Of a stretch of 64,000 nucleotides of DNA, positions 1 through 9,640 are shown piece by piece (position 1 is the first letter of the stretch; every line of letters begins with the position of its first letter). The stretch is from the NCBI RefSeq assembly GCF_017742245.1, contig NZ_JAGHKO010000014.1, positions 413,329 through 477,328 of the forward strand, given 5' to 3'. Below the pieces are notes generated by a model, which saw only the letters and a list, made by a program, of their open reading frames with translations, was not told where the DNA came from and did not search any database. Source of the stretch: Niastella soli (GTDB lineage Bacteria; Bacteroidota; Bacteroidia; Chitinophagales; Chitinophagaceae). A program made the position numbers and the translations under genes.

Positions 1-1319
1 GACCCGGCTCCGCCAATCACACTATTCACAGTAAGTGTAGCTGCGTTCGTGTTATAGAGTATGGTTTGGCTTACAGGTGATATAGTGCCTATTTGAATGT
101 CCGGATAATCGGTCACAGTTATGTCTACAAACGGGAACGTAGGACAGCCGCCTGGCCCGTCCGAACAAAACCCACATATGGTGCTATTGCGAAAATGAAC
201 CCGGTAAATACCCGGTGTTGTAAATATCTGGGTAAATGACGGCTCATTAACATGGGCATCGGCAAAAACATTCCAGTTCACACCTCCGTTGCTACTGGCC
301 CAGTAATGAGGTGTACCTATTCCGCCCTGACTGCTGATGGTTACCGGCTCACAAACATGTACAGTATAGGCACTTGCTGTAATGGTACCATCTACTGGTT
401 TTGGATTAACTGTTACAATTGCATGGGCAGGATTTGACAAGCAGCCACTCGGGCTCAGCGATTTCACCTGTAATTGATGCGTGCCGGCAGCCCAATTGGC
501 AGGTGTTGAAAATTGCTGCCCCGTGTACAACAAATTGCCATTGGCATCCAGCCACTGATAAGTATAAGTAGAACCCTGTGCCGTTAAATTAACAGACTGG
601 TCCTCGCAAACCGGAGTAACGCCACTTATTGTAGGTTCCACCATGGTAACCTTTTCAAATTGAAGTGGAACAAATTCAGAGGAACCACATCCTCCGGGTG
701 CACTCACTTGCGTATAATACTGAGTAGCATCATCAAATTGTGGAAATTCAAAATAGCCGGTTTTATTGACATCCAACACCTCATATCCCCAGGATGGATT
801 CAATCTGGCCAGAATATAGGTAAGGTCAGGAACGGCACCATCGCTGGCCATTTGCACCTGACCATAGTATCCATCACAAGTGCGTGCATATTGTACCCAT
901 GTATTAGGAGTACCAGATATGGTGGCCGTATAACCCAGTCGTTGGCTTTCGCAGTCAGTATTGTAATCGTACCAGGAAACCCAAACCTGAGAACCATTGG
1001 TTGCCTGGAACTGATAAGTCGATTCAAAATTATTAGTATGATCCCAGGAATTTATATAATCTGATCGAAAATTATATTGGTCTGTTTCGTTATGGTACCA
1101 ACGAAACTCACCCCATACATTTGAGACCCCATCCCAGTAATAATGCACTTTGACAGTTACCTGTTGAGGATAACACAATGCACCGTTGGGCGAGAACTGG
1201 GATAAATCTATAGGCGCATAACACTGCGCTTTTGCTTTATTAGTACAACAAGCTATCACCCCGATCAACAAGGCCAGCACACGGCTACGATATTTGAAAG
1301 AATTTATAAGGAAGTACAT
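1..1319 (-). CDS. Secreted PKD/Ig-like repeat protein, 3' end beyond the window
   Basis: An uninterrupted frame runs on the minus strand from an ATG at 1319 to the left edge (439 codons), so the gene is partial and its C-terminus is not visible. The product starts with a basic N-terminus and hydrophobic stretch (LALLIGVIACC) ending in KAKAQ, a signal peptide or lipoprotein-like leader. Following segments are rich in Cys, Trp and Tyr and include Ig/PKD-like strands such as PTISGVTPVCEDQSVNLTAQG and VTVNPKPVDGTITAS, as found in cell-surface adhesins and in the N-terminal parts of large RHS-type proteins of Bacteroidota. It follows the YD/RHS-type gene at 1367 with a 47-bp gap on the same strand, so it is likely co-transcribed. 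The missing C-terminus could hold RHS repeats or a type IX secretion sorting domain; neither can be seen here. Confidence 0.8.
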   Translation of the reverse strand, partial: MYFLINSFKYRSRVLALLIGVIACCTNKAKAQCYAPIDLSQFSPNGALCYPQQVTVKVHYYWDGVSNVWGEFRWYHNETDQYNFRSDYINSWDHTNNFESTYQFQATNGSQVWVSWYDYNTDCESQRLGYTATISGTPNTWVQYARTCDGYYGQVQMASDGAVPDLTYILARLNPSWGYEVLDVNKTGYFEFPQFDDATQYYTQVSAPGGCGSSEFVPLQFEKVTMVEPTISGVTPVCEDQSVNLTAQGSTYTYQWLDANGNLLYTGQQFSTPANWAAGTHQLQVKSLSPSGCLSNPAHAIVTVNPKPVDGTITASAYTVHVCEPVTISSQGGIGTPHYWASSNGGVNWNVFADAHVNEPSFTQIFTTPGIYRVHFRNSTICGFCSDGPGGCPTFPFVDITVTDYPDIQIGTISPVSQTILYNTNAATLTVNSVIGGAG

Positions 1320-1366
1320 TAGCTAAGGCTTTAATTCTTAATGGTTAAATTGTAAGGCAGGAAGGA

Positions 1367-4300
1367 CTATTGTTTATAATGGTATTTGTAAGTCTTAACA
1401 ATATTCCCATCCTGGTCCCTGATAACAACCAACCTGCCGAGTGCATCGTATTCATAACGGGCAATGCGGCTGTCTTTATCACAACTGGTAATAATGCCTA
1501 CCATTGGCACGTGACAATAGGTTTCTATTTCAGCATCCGTTGGATATAACCTGAGTTCATCAATAGAAGCGCCATTACCTGAAACCGTTACAGCGGAAGT
1601 GGTGTTCGGCAATATATGTTCGTAGTATGTCCAACCGCCTTTTGCCAAACCAGTATTGTTGGCAGGCACTGTTATTCCATTTGCCGAGACCGTTAATGCG
1701 CCTGTTGCCCAGTATGAAATAAGATATTGTTTGCCGGCAACCGGTGCAGCTGTAATTGTTTTGCCGGATGTGAGGTCGTATGATTGCTGACCGGTAATTT
1801 TATTGGTTGAGTTACGTGAGCCGTCGGAGATAATCCAGTTACCTTCATTCTCCCCATTTTCAAAACTGGTATAGGCCACTTCTGAAAGCCGGGCATTGGT
1901 TACTTTGGCAATGGGAGTGGTATGCAGGTAATCCCACAACCAGGTTTGTGCTATGCCATCGCGTGCTATTACCTGGTTAAGGTTACCGCCGTTAAACGTG
2001 TAGCTCAGTTCGTCGATGTATCTGCTGTCTTTGATAATGCCGGAACCTGAAACCGTTGCTGCTGAAAAACTGCTGGAAGGAGTGGCGAGGCTGATCTGTT
2101 GTCTTTTAACAGGAAACAACTTTCCGGCAGGATTGCTTCCGAAGTCGAATTTGGTGAAAGCGGCACTGAGCAATTTATCGTTGCGGTATTCAGCTTGTTC
2201 AATAAGCGGGTTCTGATAAGCATCCTGTAATGCAAGAATGGGCTTCAGGTCCGCATTGGCCGCGTTTTCAGCATTCTGATGACAGGTACTAAAATTATTA
2301 TTAGCATCGGTAAAATCACTTCTGCGCGTTTGAATATAACTTGTTCTAGCCTGGCTTTGCCTGAACCGGTAGAGCTGATATGCCTGGTAACGGCAATTGA
2401 TACCTCCGCTGCTGGTACAGGTATTTACCTGGTTATATAAATTTGCCAGGTTAGTGGATGCGGCACTGTTATAGGCTTGAATAGCATTGGCCAATGCGTC
2501 ACAATTGGGCAACCGGAAATCAGCAGCATATTTAAAATTTTTGGCAATGGTCCCATCCCCTGTAGTGTGCGTTACTGACCGGGTTAACTGGTGGTGATAA
2601 TTGCTGTTGTAATAGGAAACATTGGTGATAGAAATATTGTTCCCGTCTTGCAGATTGTACTGTGTTGAGATAACAGAATCCATAATTCTCCGGTACGACT
2701 TGAGTGTATATTCGGTGCCCCATATTGCATAAACATAGGAAACAGATGTAGGGCTGGATAAGGGAAATAAAGAAACCACACCATCTTCATCAGGATCGCT
2801 GCTAACGGTATAACCAAAACCCCGGTTGGGGGCTACCGCGTAGGCAATGTTTTTACAAATATATCCGGGGGTTACGATGTCGTCTTCCTGGAATTTCGGG
2901 AAAAATGATTTATCGGTTACGATCTGCCCATTTTCATTATAATGACCTTCATATTTCAATTCCCCCCTCATGGGCTCAAAAGGCAATGGCCCTTCGGGAT
3001 AATTGGGAATGGAAGAAGAACATTCTCCGGTATTCAGGAACCTGGTACACACATCCGAGATCTGATTGTCCCAGATATCGGAACCATAATACCGGTAAAC
3101 ACTGAAACCATTACCAGGTTGCGTAACTTTTACTTCATAATACCCGATGTGATTACCCTGTGAGGTTGCCATTGGGCGGATGCTCGTTGGAGAAACAAGA
3201 TAAGGCAACTCGGTAGAGCCGTCACAGAAAAGACATCCGTTCCGGCTGCACACATTCGCATTGGAGGTATACACACTGTTGCCGCACAATTTATACAGTT
3301 CATTTCTCAGCAATTGCAGATAAACGGGTTTGCTGTACAAAATACCCGTTTCACCAGGACCATAGGTGTAGTTGGAAACCACATCACGAGAGCCCATATC
3401 ATCATTACTGGTTATTGTTTTTATACGCAAACCGCCAACCAGCGCCTTGTCATTAACATGAGTGGTCGTCCATTCGTAAAACGTACCGCTTGCTCCGTTG
3501 CCCGAGGAAGGATCCAATTTGGTTATAACTACCTGATAGGTACCAGCGGTTGGTTGAATAATTAGTGGTGGTTTTGCTTCCCCCTTTTCTGCAGAAAGAC
3601 TAGCTACCAGGTTACTACCATTATAAACATCAAGCCGGGCGCTGCCGCCCTCGGCAGAATTGCTAATAATCATTTCATAAACGTTACCGGAAAAGTACAT
3701 ATCGATAGATTTCGTACCGGTAGGGTGGCCGTCATAACCGACGCTAGGCCCACCTCTGTAATCCCGGTTGTAGGTTTCATAACTAACAGCTACCTTATGG
3801 GGCTCATAATCAAATTGGGTAAAACCGCCGGTTGGGTAGGTGATCTTTTGCAAGGCACCGCCGCGCATAGCAGGCCAGTGTGCATCCCTGTCGGCTCCTG
3901 TAACGGTTTGCAAATTATAACCCGATTTTAAAGAATAGGTAGGAAAAAGCGTATTGTTATTGTCGGCTCCATTATAAAAACCCCAATGATCGAGACCAAA
4001 GCTTAATTTGCGTGCTACCTTTTCAGAAAAGTAATTAAACGTATAAGGGGGAACGGACACCGAGCCGTCGCAGGCTGTTTCCTGCACACTCTCCAGTTTC
4101 AGCCGGTATTTGTCTGATTGGATATTATCGCAAATGCTAGTGAATGAATTCCTGCACAGGTCACTATTTAAACCAGCGCCATCAAAAAAGTAGCTATATT
4201 TAAAATTATACTTTTTGCAGAAACCTGGCGATTGTATGGCAATAGAGCCCAGCGTTTTTGCATTTAGGGTAGCAAAAGCAGCATCGTCCTGCGTGTCGTT

Positions 4301-5365
4301 CCAGGCTTTATTCTGGAAACCGCTCATATCGGTACGGGAATCGCCGGGGTTAAGAACCATTTCTCCATTCTGGAAAACAATCCTGTTCAGGCGAACGCCA
4401 TCAATAAAATTTTTTACAAAGTCGTATTCATAGCGCCAGTTGAAGTCACCGTTCTGCTGTTTTTGCGCACTCGATTTCGGGAAAGTAGAAACGGTGTAAT
4501 AACTGTATTGTTCTTTTTGATAAATAAGGGTAATTGTTGAAAGCCCGTCGGCGGAAATAACCTTATTTAAATACCAGGAAGAAGTAGCCCCCTGGCCGGT
4601 GTAGTAGCTTTTGGCGCTTGTGAAATTTGTAATTTCAATGGCATCTATATTTCCATCACCCGATATATTTTGGCCAAATATGTATTTGGTGCCATCAGGT
4701 GTCGTAATAGTAAACCCATGAATTCCATAATAATCACCAGGGATTGGGTAATTAACTTCTATTTTCAAATCAGACTGGGGAACGAGAACGGGTGTTCTGT
4801 CGTCACTAAAATAAAACTTACCAGTATATCCATTAAAATTATAGAAGAATAAGTCTGGTTCTCCATCTTTTGTTCCTGCTGAAACGGCAGCATCGTCTGC
4901 CGGATGGAGCATGACAGGGTCGGGGCAATCAAAATTATCACAAGCGCCACCACCTACTGTATATAAATAGCTATAATACCCATAATCACTGTAATGGCCA
5001 TACCTTGTATAAGCACCCAATGTTCCTTTGTCGTCAGGGGCGCCCATAATAGTGCGGGTAATTACGCCACCCGCATTCAATGCCCATCCGGCGCCCACCC
5101 AACTGGCCTGTTCCTGCACTTTTAAACCCGATGCATGATAGCTTAAACTCACCGGCATTTGAAGCGTGCCCGATTTTATAGTATATAGGGGGATATTAAC
5201 TGCGGGTGTACCTGTATGATAACTGACCGGAATATCTCCAAATTTGGCGAGGGACGCTGCCGTCGGTGATGAAATAGATACAGACCGGCTGACATTTTCT
5301 TGTGCATTACCGGTCGCAAAATTAATCAGGCATCCAAGGGCAAAGAGAATCCTTTGCATTCTCAT
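1367..5365 (-). CDS. Large secreted YD/RHS-type repeat protein (1332 aa)
   Basis: The product has a Sec signal peptide (MRMQRILFALGCLINFATGNAQ) and the N-terminal block that is typical of Bacteroidota RHS/YD-like surface proteins (PTAASLAKFGDIPVSYHTG, then YHASGLKVQEQASWVGAGW). The middle is beta-rich and contains a Cys-rich stretch. The C-terminus ends in a single YD-type repeat (RIARYEYDALGRLVVIRDQDG) and stops soon after it. Unlike polymorphic-toxin RHS proteins it has no long YD array, no RHS core with a variable toxin tip, and no immunity gene beside it. It lies 123 bp downstream of the tail-fibre-like gene and 47 bp upstream of the PKD-like gene, forming a probable three-gene surface operon. 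Function is not known; a structural or adhesive surface role is inferred. Confidence 0.8.
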   Translation of the reverse strand: MRMQRILFALGCLINFATGNAQENVSRSVSISSPTAASLAKFGDIPVSYHTGTPAVNIPLYTIKSGTLQMPVSLSYHASGLKVQEQASWVGAGWALNAGGVITRTIMGAPDDKGTLGAYTRYGHYSDYGYYSYLYTVGGGACDNFDCPDPVMLHPADDAAVSAGTKDGEPDLFFYNFNGYTGKFYFSDDRTPVLVPQSDLKIEVNYPIPGDYYGIHGFTITTPDGTKYIFGQNISGDGNIDAIEITNFTSAKSYYTGQGATSSWYLNKVISADGLSTITLIYQKEQYSYYTVSTFPKSSAQKQQNGDFNWRYEYDFVKNFIDGVRLNRIVFQNGEMVLNPGDSRTDMSGFQNKAWNDTQDDAAFATLNAKTLGSIAIQSPGFCKKYNFKYSYFFDGAGLNSDLCRNSFTSICDNIQSDKYRLKLESVQETACDGSVSVPPYTFNYFSEKVARKLSFGLDHWGFYNGADNNNTLFPTYSLKSGYNLQTVTGADRDAHWPAMRGGALQKITYPTGGFTQFDYEPHKVAVSYETYNRDYRGGPSVGYDGHPTGTKSIDMYFSGNVYEMIISNSAEGGSARLDVYNGSNLVASLSAEKGEAKPPLIIQPTAGTYQVVITKLDPSSGNGASGTFYEWTTTHVNDKALVGGLRIKTITSNDDMGSRDVVSNYTYGPGETGILYSKPVYLQLLRNELYKLCGNSVYTSNANVCSRNGCLFCDGSTELPYLVSPTSIRPMATSQGNHIGYYEVKVTQPGNGFSVYRYYGSDIWDNQISDVCTRFLNTGECSSSIPNYPEGPLPFEPMRGELKYEGHYNENGQIVTDKSFFPKFQEDDIVTPGYICKNIAYAVAPNRGFGYTVSSDPDEDGVVSLFPLSSPTSVSYVYAIWGTEYTLKSYRRIMDSVISTQYNLQDGNNISITNVSYYNSNYHHQLTRSVTHTTGDGTIAKNFKYAADFRLPNCDALANAIQAYNSAASTNLANLYNQVNTCTSSGGINCRYQAYQLYRFRQSQARTSYIQTRRSDFTDANNNFSTCHQNAENAANADLKPILALQDAYQNPLIEQAEYRNDKLLSAAFTKFDFGSNPAGKLFPVKRQQISLATPSSSFSAATVSGSGIIKDSRYIDELSYTFNGGNLNQVIARDGIAQTWLWDYLHTTPIAKVTNARLSEVAYTSFENGENEGNWIISDGSRNSTNKITGQQSYDLTSGKTITAAPVAGKQYLISYWATGALTVSANGITVPANNTGLAKGGWTYYEHILPNTTSAVTVSGNGASIDELRLYPTDAEIETYCHVPMVGIITSCDKDSRIARYEYDALGRLVVIRDQDGNIVKTYKYHYKQ

Positions 5366-5488
5366 AAATACAGTTTAGATTGGGTTATTAAACAAATTAT
5401 ATGGCCATTAACTTTTCACTCAATGTGGCACCAGTTTATAGTCCCTATATTTCTAATTATATTAAGTTGGAAAATAAGAATGGTAATA

Positions 5489-6451
5489 TTAGTTCCGCAT
5501 TTCCCGTATAACCGCTTTTAATTCGGCAACTTCCTTTTTCAATGCTTCCATCTCCTTTATTTTTTTATCCTGCTCAATCACATACAATGTCAGTTCCTCA
5601 ATCTTCTTTAACAGCGTAGCCTGGTTGTCACCTACATCCACCCCGTTCTTTTCTACTTCTTCAGCAGAAACCACTTCGGGTAAGTGATGGTATTGTTTGA
5701 TGTATTGTTCTACTTCATTGAGGGGGCGCAGGCGGTACTCAGGATAAAAAACATAATCAGACCAGCCTGTTAAGGTTACTTTTACTTTTTGGGCAAGGAT
5801 GTCACCCTTTACAGACAGCTTGGCCTGGGGATTAGCCGTGCCAATACCGATGTTTCCACCGTCACGATTGAGAATAAGGTCGCCCCAGGATGATCCTGAT
5901 GATTTAACCGCCTGGAGACCTGCATAGCCGTTGCTAACAGTACTTAAAAAGGTCACAAGCGTAGTATATCCCCCCGCAGTGGCATCAACGCCCAATGTAA
6001 TAGCCGCTGGATTTGTCGCATCAGCAACATGTAATCTACCCTGAGGAGCAACTGTACCGGTACCGATACCAACTTTGCCATCTCCGGTTATTCGCATATT
6101 TTCGGTATAAGCTCCGGTATTTTCTAAAACCTTTCCAAAAGAAATATCTCCATCACTCCCGTTACTGGTAGGATGAAAAACAGCCAATTCGCGACCGTTA
6201 CCAGACATATCAATTCCGAAACCTGCCTGCACATTGGTAGCAATATTATTGTACACAAACAATCTTTTACCACCAGCGCCTGTTCCAAGGTCCAATAATG
6301 CCTGAGGCGTTGTGGTACCAATACCAACTTTACCAGTAAATATTTCAGTGCCAGCAGCAGCATTATATAACCATTGCGCAGATAAGGGAAGTGAACAGAA
6401 TGAAATAAAAGCCAAACAGATCAGGTTAGACGAGATTATACGAAATTTCAT
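5489..6451 (-). CDS. Tail-fibre-like secreted protein with C-terminal coiled coil
   Basis: A 320-residue protein with a signal peptide ([14 protein letters not shown]). It carries repeated short motifs of the [15 protein letters not shown] type (three copies: near residues 40, 130 and 200), which are common in Bacteroidota proteins related to phage tail-fibre and S74-like fibres. The segment [20 protein letters not shown] followed by [20 protein letters not shown] is the conserved linker of this family, and the last ~45 residues form a predicted coiled coil ([20 protein letters not shown]). The usual S74 catalytic residues cannot be confirmed by eye. It is the first gene of the operon with the YD/RHS-type gene. 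No phage structural genes surround it, so this is a chromosomal surface protein and not a prophage fibre. Confidence 0.8.
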   Translation of the reverse strand: MKFRIISSNLICLAFISFCSLPLSAQWLYNAAAGTEIFTGKVGIGTTTPQALLDLGTGAGGKRLFVYNNIATNVQAGFGIDMSGNGRELAVFHPTSNGSDGDISFGKVLENTGAYTENMRITGDGKVGIGTGTVAPQGRLHVADATNPAAITLGVDATAGGYTTLVTFLSTVSNGYAGLQAVKSSGSSWGDLILNRDGGNIGIGTANPQAKLSVKGDILAQKVKVTLTGWSDYVFYPEYRLRPLNEVEQYIKQYHHLPEVVSAEEVEKNGVDVGDNQATLLKKIEELTLYVIEQDKKIKEMEALKKEVAELKAVIREMRN

Positions 6452-6534
6452 AAAAGCATAAATTGTTGTTATTGTATAGAAATAAGTACCAGCCCGTTTT
6501 TTATGCAGTTCAGACGAGTGTGGTTAGACGAAGA

Positions 6535-6577
6535 CAAATATAGGAGATGCATAAAAAATCAGTCTATCATTTGATAG
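6535..6577 (-). promoter_or_regulatory. Bacteroidota -7 element with an adjacent inverted repeat
   Basis: On the minus strand TATATTTG (6542-6535) matches the Bacteroidota -7 consensus TAnnTTTG, about 84 bp before the ATG at 6451. No TTTG stands at the usual -33 spacing. In its place is a perfect inverted repeat CTATCA-TT-TGATAG (6564-6577). This arrangement suggests a promoter that depends on a DNA-binding regulator. The role is inferred from position and sequence only. Confidence 0.5.
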
Positions 6578-6678
6578 TCGTGCAGATTTGGGGAATAAGT
6601 GTGTTGATTTGGGCGATGAATGTGTGGGTAATGTGATTTCATTCCAGGCACTAGCGGACGCTTGTGCCATATTATTTA

Positions 6679-6698
6679 ATTTTGCACGCTTGCAAAAT
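6679..6698 (-). terminator. Hairpin directly after the stop codon of the 6700 gene
   Basis: ATTTTGCA (6679-6686) and TGCAAAAT (6691-6698) form a perfect 8-bp stem with a 4-nt loop. It begins one base after the stop codon of the minus-strand gene. There is no long U tract, only an AT-rich stretch, so terminator function is plausible but not certain. Confidence 0.45.
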
Positions 6699-6699
6699 G

Positions 6700-7101
6700 T
6701 TACGCCGCATTGATCTTTACCTGGTACAGGAGGTTGCCCACATTATTGCTGATATCTTCCAGCAGGATACCTAAATCCTGCCGGCCCATCTTGCCGGAGC
6801 CGGTAATCCATTTGATAATAAAACTTAATAATGAGGTATGGTGTTCTGCCGGCACGAAGTAACTATCGAGTGGTAAAATGAATTCCTGGTATTTATTTAC
6901 CAGCTCATTGATGTGCTCATTATTTTGCCCGGTAGCGTAATTATCCAAATGCGGGACCAGGTCCTTGTAAAACTTCCACCAGGTCTCAAAATCCCCATCA
7001 TAATTGCTCAGGTTGCGCTTTCTGTTTTTCACCTCAGTTGATATATGCTTGCCGGTATCCTCCAAATATTGCAACGACTTGATGAGATTGCTTTCTTGCA
7101 T
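6700..7101 (-). CDS. Hypothetical protein of 133 aa
   Basis: I do not recognise this protein. The frame is open from 7206, but the first 35 residues from there look unlike a protein start, so the internal ATG at 7101 (MQESNLIKSLQYLEDTGKHI) is preferred. The product is soluble, largely alpha-helical, with many charged residues and no signal peptide. The conserved-looking part is DFETWWKFYKDLVPHLDNYA. It sits between the tail-fibre-like gene and the hybrid histidine kinase but is transcribed away from the kinase, so no functional link follows. Coding is supported by frame length and a hairpin directly after the stop. Confidence 0.55.
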   Translation of the reverse strand: MQESNLIKSLQYLEDTGKHISTEVKNRKRNLSNYDGDFETWWKFYKDLVPHLDNYATGQNNEHINELVNKYQEFILPLDSYFVPAEHHTSLLSFIIKWITGSGKMGRQDLGILLEDISNNVGNLLYQVKINAA

Positions 7102-7351
7102 ACAGATGGCTTTAGGGAGCTCCTCTACGAATATACAATTTGTACCGCTTTTCCGATAACCGGGACCAATTATACAGTAAAGCGGCCACCCTACACAATG
7201 GTCCACGCCCCTACCCGCCCGGCTTTAGCCAGTTTGCCGGACTAATACTTATTTTCCAACGCAGATAATAAATTAAAAAAAATCGCATTATTAATAAAGG
7301 CGCGCCATTTCAACAACATACAGGGAATGGTTTAAACCCGAAAGGTCAATT

Positions 7352-9010
7352 TTGAAGCGTAACATTGTTATACACAGAAAAATAACATGGCTCTTATTAT
7401 TTTCCGTGATTACGCTGGGCGTGGCCAGCGGGTTTATTTATTCCGGTAAAAAGAACATCGAAAAAAGCAGCGCCTTTATCAATCAAACCTACGAGACCAT
7501 CGAGGCGCTTCAAATGGCTATAACCTCGGTATATGAAACCGGCGCTGTTTCCCACCTGCTTTTCGATTCCCTGGAAAAAATAAACCGCGAAAACAACGAC
7601 CTCCGCAATACCCTGCCTGTTTTGCGCCAATATCTTGCCGCCAAACGCCCCAATGCAGCAACTGTTAAGTTATTGTACGCCATGCTCCATGAGGAAAAAC
7701 AGTTGCTGGTAAAAAGAAAGGCTGCCAGCAAACTGGTGAACCAGCGTATGGCTGCGTTTTTGATCTCAGGCCGGGTGGGCGCTTTTTTGTTTGTGGTGAT
7801 CATTCTGCTAATGGTAAATAAAGATATTAGCCGCCATAAAAAAACCCAGCGGCAATTGATGGCCGCCATTAGAGAGGCCCAACAGGCCCGCAGAATGCAG
7901 GAACAATTCCTGGCCAATATGAGCCACGAGATCAGGACCCCTATGAATGGTATCAAGGGCATGACCGATCTGTTGCTGGAAACCCCGCTTTCTGAAAAAC
8001 AGCAGGACATGGCCGGCATGATAAAACGAAGCATTAATACCCTGCTGGTCATCATCAACGACATCCTCGATTTCTCTAAAATAAAGGCCGGCAAACTTCA
8101 TCTTGAAAAAATAGACGTTGGCATCCGGGAAATATTGACCAGCACCCGGTCGCTTTTTGCGCACCCGCTCCATTCAAAAGGGCTGCAATTGCAAATAAGC
8201 GTAGATCCCGGTATACCTGAGCTTGTTACTGGCGACCCGCACCGGTTGAACCAGGTGCTGAATAACCTGCTTAGCAACGCCATCAAATTCACCAATAAAG
8301 GCACCATCAACATCGATGTGCGCATTCAGGAACAAACGGCCGACACCATGGTCATTTGTTTCAAAATAACAGATACCGGTGTGGGCATTCCCGAAGAAAG
8401 CATCGGTTATATCTTCGACAGTTTTTCACAGGCCAGTGATGATATTTCGCGGCGTTTTGGCGGCACGGGTCTTGGTCTTACCATTTGTAAACAATTGCTG
8501 CAATTACAGGGTGGCGATATTTCAGTGACCAGCGTCGTAGGCCAGGGTTCCACCTTTCAATTCTACCTGCCTTACGGTTTAAGCAACAAACAGGCAATGG
8601 AAACACCTGCTGTTGCAGCCATCCAGGAATACAAAAACCTGCTGGCTGGTAAAAATGTGCTGGTGGCCGAAGACAATGAAATAAACCAAAAATTAATTGA
8701 GTTCGTATTGCGCAAAGCCGGTGGATCCGTAACCATTGCTAATAACGGCGAAGAAGCCGTACAGCATTTACAAAAGGACAAAGTGTACGACCTTATCATT
8801 ATGGACCTGCAAATGCCCAAAATGGATGGCTATGCCACTACCTACTATATACGCCATCAGCTCCGATTGACCACGCCCATCATAGCCATGACCGCCACAG
8901 CCATGAAGGATGAACAATGGCAATGTTTACATGCCGGCATGAATGAATACATGACGAAACCGTTTGAATTTGCCGAGTTGTACAAGCGCATTGTTCAGTT
9001 AGTTGATTAA
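7352..9010 (+). CDS. Membrane hybrid histidine kinase with receiver domain
   Basis: A 552-residue hybrid sensor kinase. Two membrane helices (about residues 11-31 and 136-155) bracket a ~100-residue, helical periplasmic sensor that resembles CHASE3-like four-helix sensors but is not assignable with certainty. A short coiled coil leads to the HisKA domain with phospho-acceptor His192 (FLANMSHEIRTPMNG). The HATPase domain has the N box NQVLNNLLSNAIKF, G1 DTGVGIPEE and G2 GGTGLGLTI. A C-terminal receiver follows with acidic E440/D441, phospho-acceptor Asp485 (LIIMDLQMPKMDG) and Lys in the YMTKPF motif. All catalytic residues are present. The chosen start is TTG at 7352 with AAAGG 7 nt upstream; no better ATG precedes the first membrane helix. 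No DNA-binding output domain or partner regulator is adjacent, so its output is unknown. Confidence 0.9.
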   Translation: MKRNIVIHRKITWLLLFSVITLGVASGFIYSGKKNIEKSSAFINQTYETIEALQMAITSVYETGAVSHLLFDSLEKINRENNDLRNTLPVLRQYLAAKRPNAATVKLLYAMLHEEKQLLVKRKAASKLVNQRMAAFLISGRVGAFLFVVIILLMVNKDISRHKKTQRQLMAAIREAQQARRMQEQFLANMSHEIRTPMNGIKGMTDLLLETPLSEKQQDMAGMIKRSINTLLVIINDILDFSKIKAGKLHLEKIDVGIREILTSTRSLFAHPLHSKGLQLQISVDPGIPELVTGDPHRLNQVLNNLLSNAIKFTNKGTINIDVRIQEQTADTMVICFKITDTGVGIPEESIGYIFDSFSQASDDISRRFGGTGLGLTICKQLLQLQGGDISVTSVVGQGSTFQFYLPYGLSNKQAMETPAVAAIQEYKNLLAGKNVLVAEDNEINQKLIEFVLRKAGGSVTIANNGEEAVQHLQKDKVYDLIIMDLQMPKMDGYATTYYIRHQLRLTTPIIAMTATAMKDEQWQCLHAGMNEYMTKPFEFAELYKRIVQLVD

Positions 9011-9169
9011 AATCGGCAACCCGTCATCTCCTTAATTCCATAACGACCTTTGTAATTTAACACATCCTTGAGCGACGCCCTGTTTGAATTATGCAAGTGA
9101 TTGTTTGAATTGGGCAATTCGTGTTCAGGCCCTCTTGATTAATTTAGTATAGCATTTAATCAACGCTAT

Positions 9170-9640
9170 ATGATAACACTAACTGTGAACGATCAATCTT
9201 ATACGGTTGATGTAGAACCCACCATGCCTTTACTCTGGGTGTTACGGGATGTATTGCATTTAACCGGTACCAAGTATGGTTGCGGCATGGCCCAATGCGG
9301 CGCCTGTACCGTGCATTTAAATGGCGAGGCAGTACGCTCCTGTGTTACTACAGTAGCCCGGGCAGTCAATCAAAAAGTTATAACTATCGAAGGCCTTTCC
9401 AGCAATAATACCCATCCCCTGCAACGGGCCTGGGCTGAAGAAGATGTGCCACAATGTGGGTATTGTCAAAGCGGCCAGATCATGTCGGCAGCAGTATTGT
9501 TGCGCGAAAATCCCAATCCCACCGATCAGGATATTGATGATGCCATGAGTGGTAATATATGCCGTTGTGGTACCTATCAACGCATTCGCAAGGCCATTCA
9601 CCGCGCAGCCAGTCTGCAAAAAGAAGGAGGTGTACAATGA
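9170..9640 (+). CDS. iorA: (2Fe-2S) subunit of a molybdenum hydroxylase (isoquinoline 1-oxidoreductase alpha-like)
   Basis: A 156-residue small subunit of the xanthine oxidase family. The plant-type [2Fe-2S] cluster is bound by C38, C43, C46 and C58 ([15 protein letters not shown]), and the second cluster domain by C96, C99, C131 and C133 (CGYCQSGQ and [15 protein letters not shown]). All eight ligands are present. There is no signal peptide; in this family the small subunit is carried across the membrane with the Tat-signal-bearing large subunit. Its stop overlaps the start of the large subunit gene (ATGA at 9637-9640), showing translational coupling. It should pass electrons from the Mo centre to an external acceptor, here probably the cytochrome c encoded downstream. 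Confidence 0.92.
   Translation: MITLTVNDQSYTVDVEPTMPLLWVLRDVLHLTGTKYGCGMAQCGACTVHLNGEAVRSCVTTVARAVNQKVITIEGLSSNNTHPLQRAWAEEDVPQCGYCQSGQIMSAAVLLRENPNPTDQDIDDAMSGNICRCGTYQRIRKAIHRAASLQKEGGVQ

Noticed and set aside
1367..5365. Polymorphic RHS toxin
   Set aside because: There is no long YD array, RHS core cleavage region or variable toxin tip, and no immunity gene follows.
5489..6451. Phage tail fibre as sign of a prophage
   Set aside because: It has a Sec signal peptide and lies in a secreted-protein operon; no other phage genes occur in the window.
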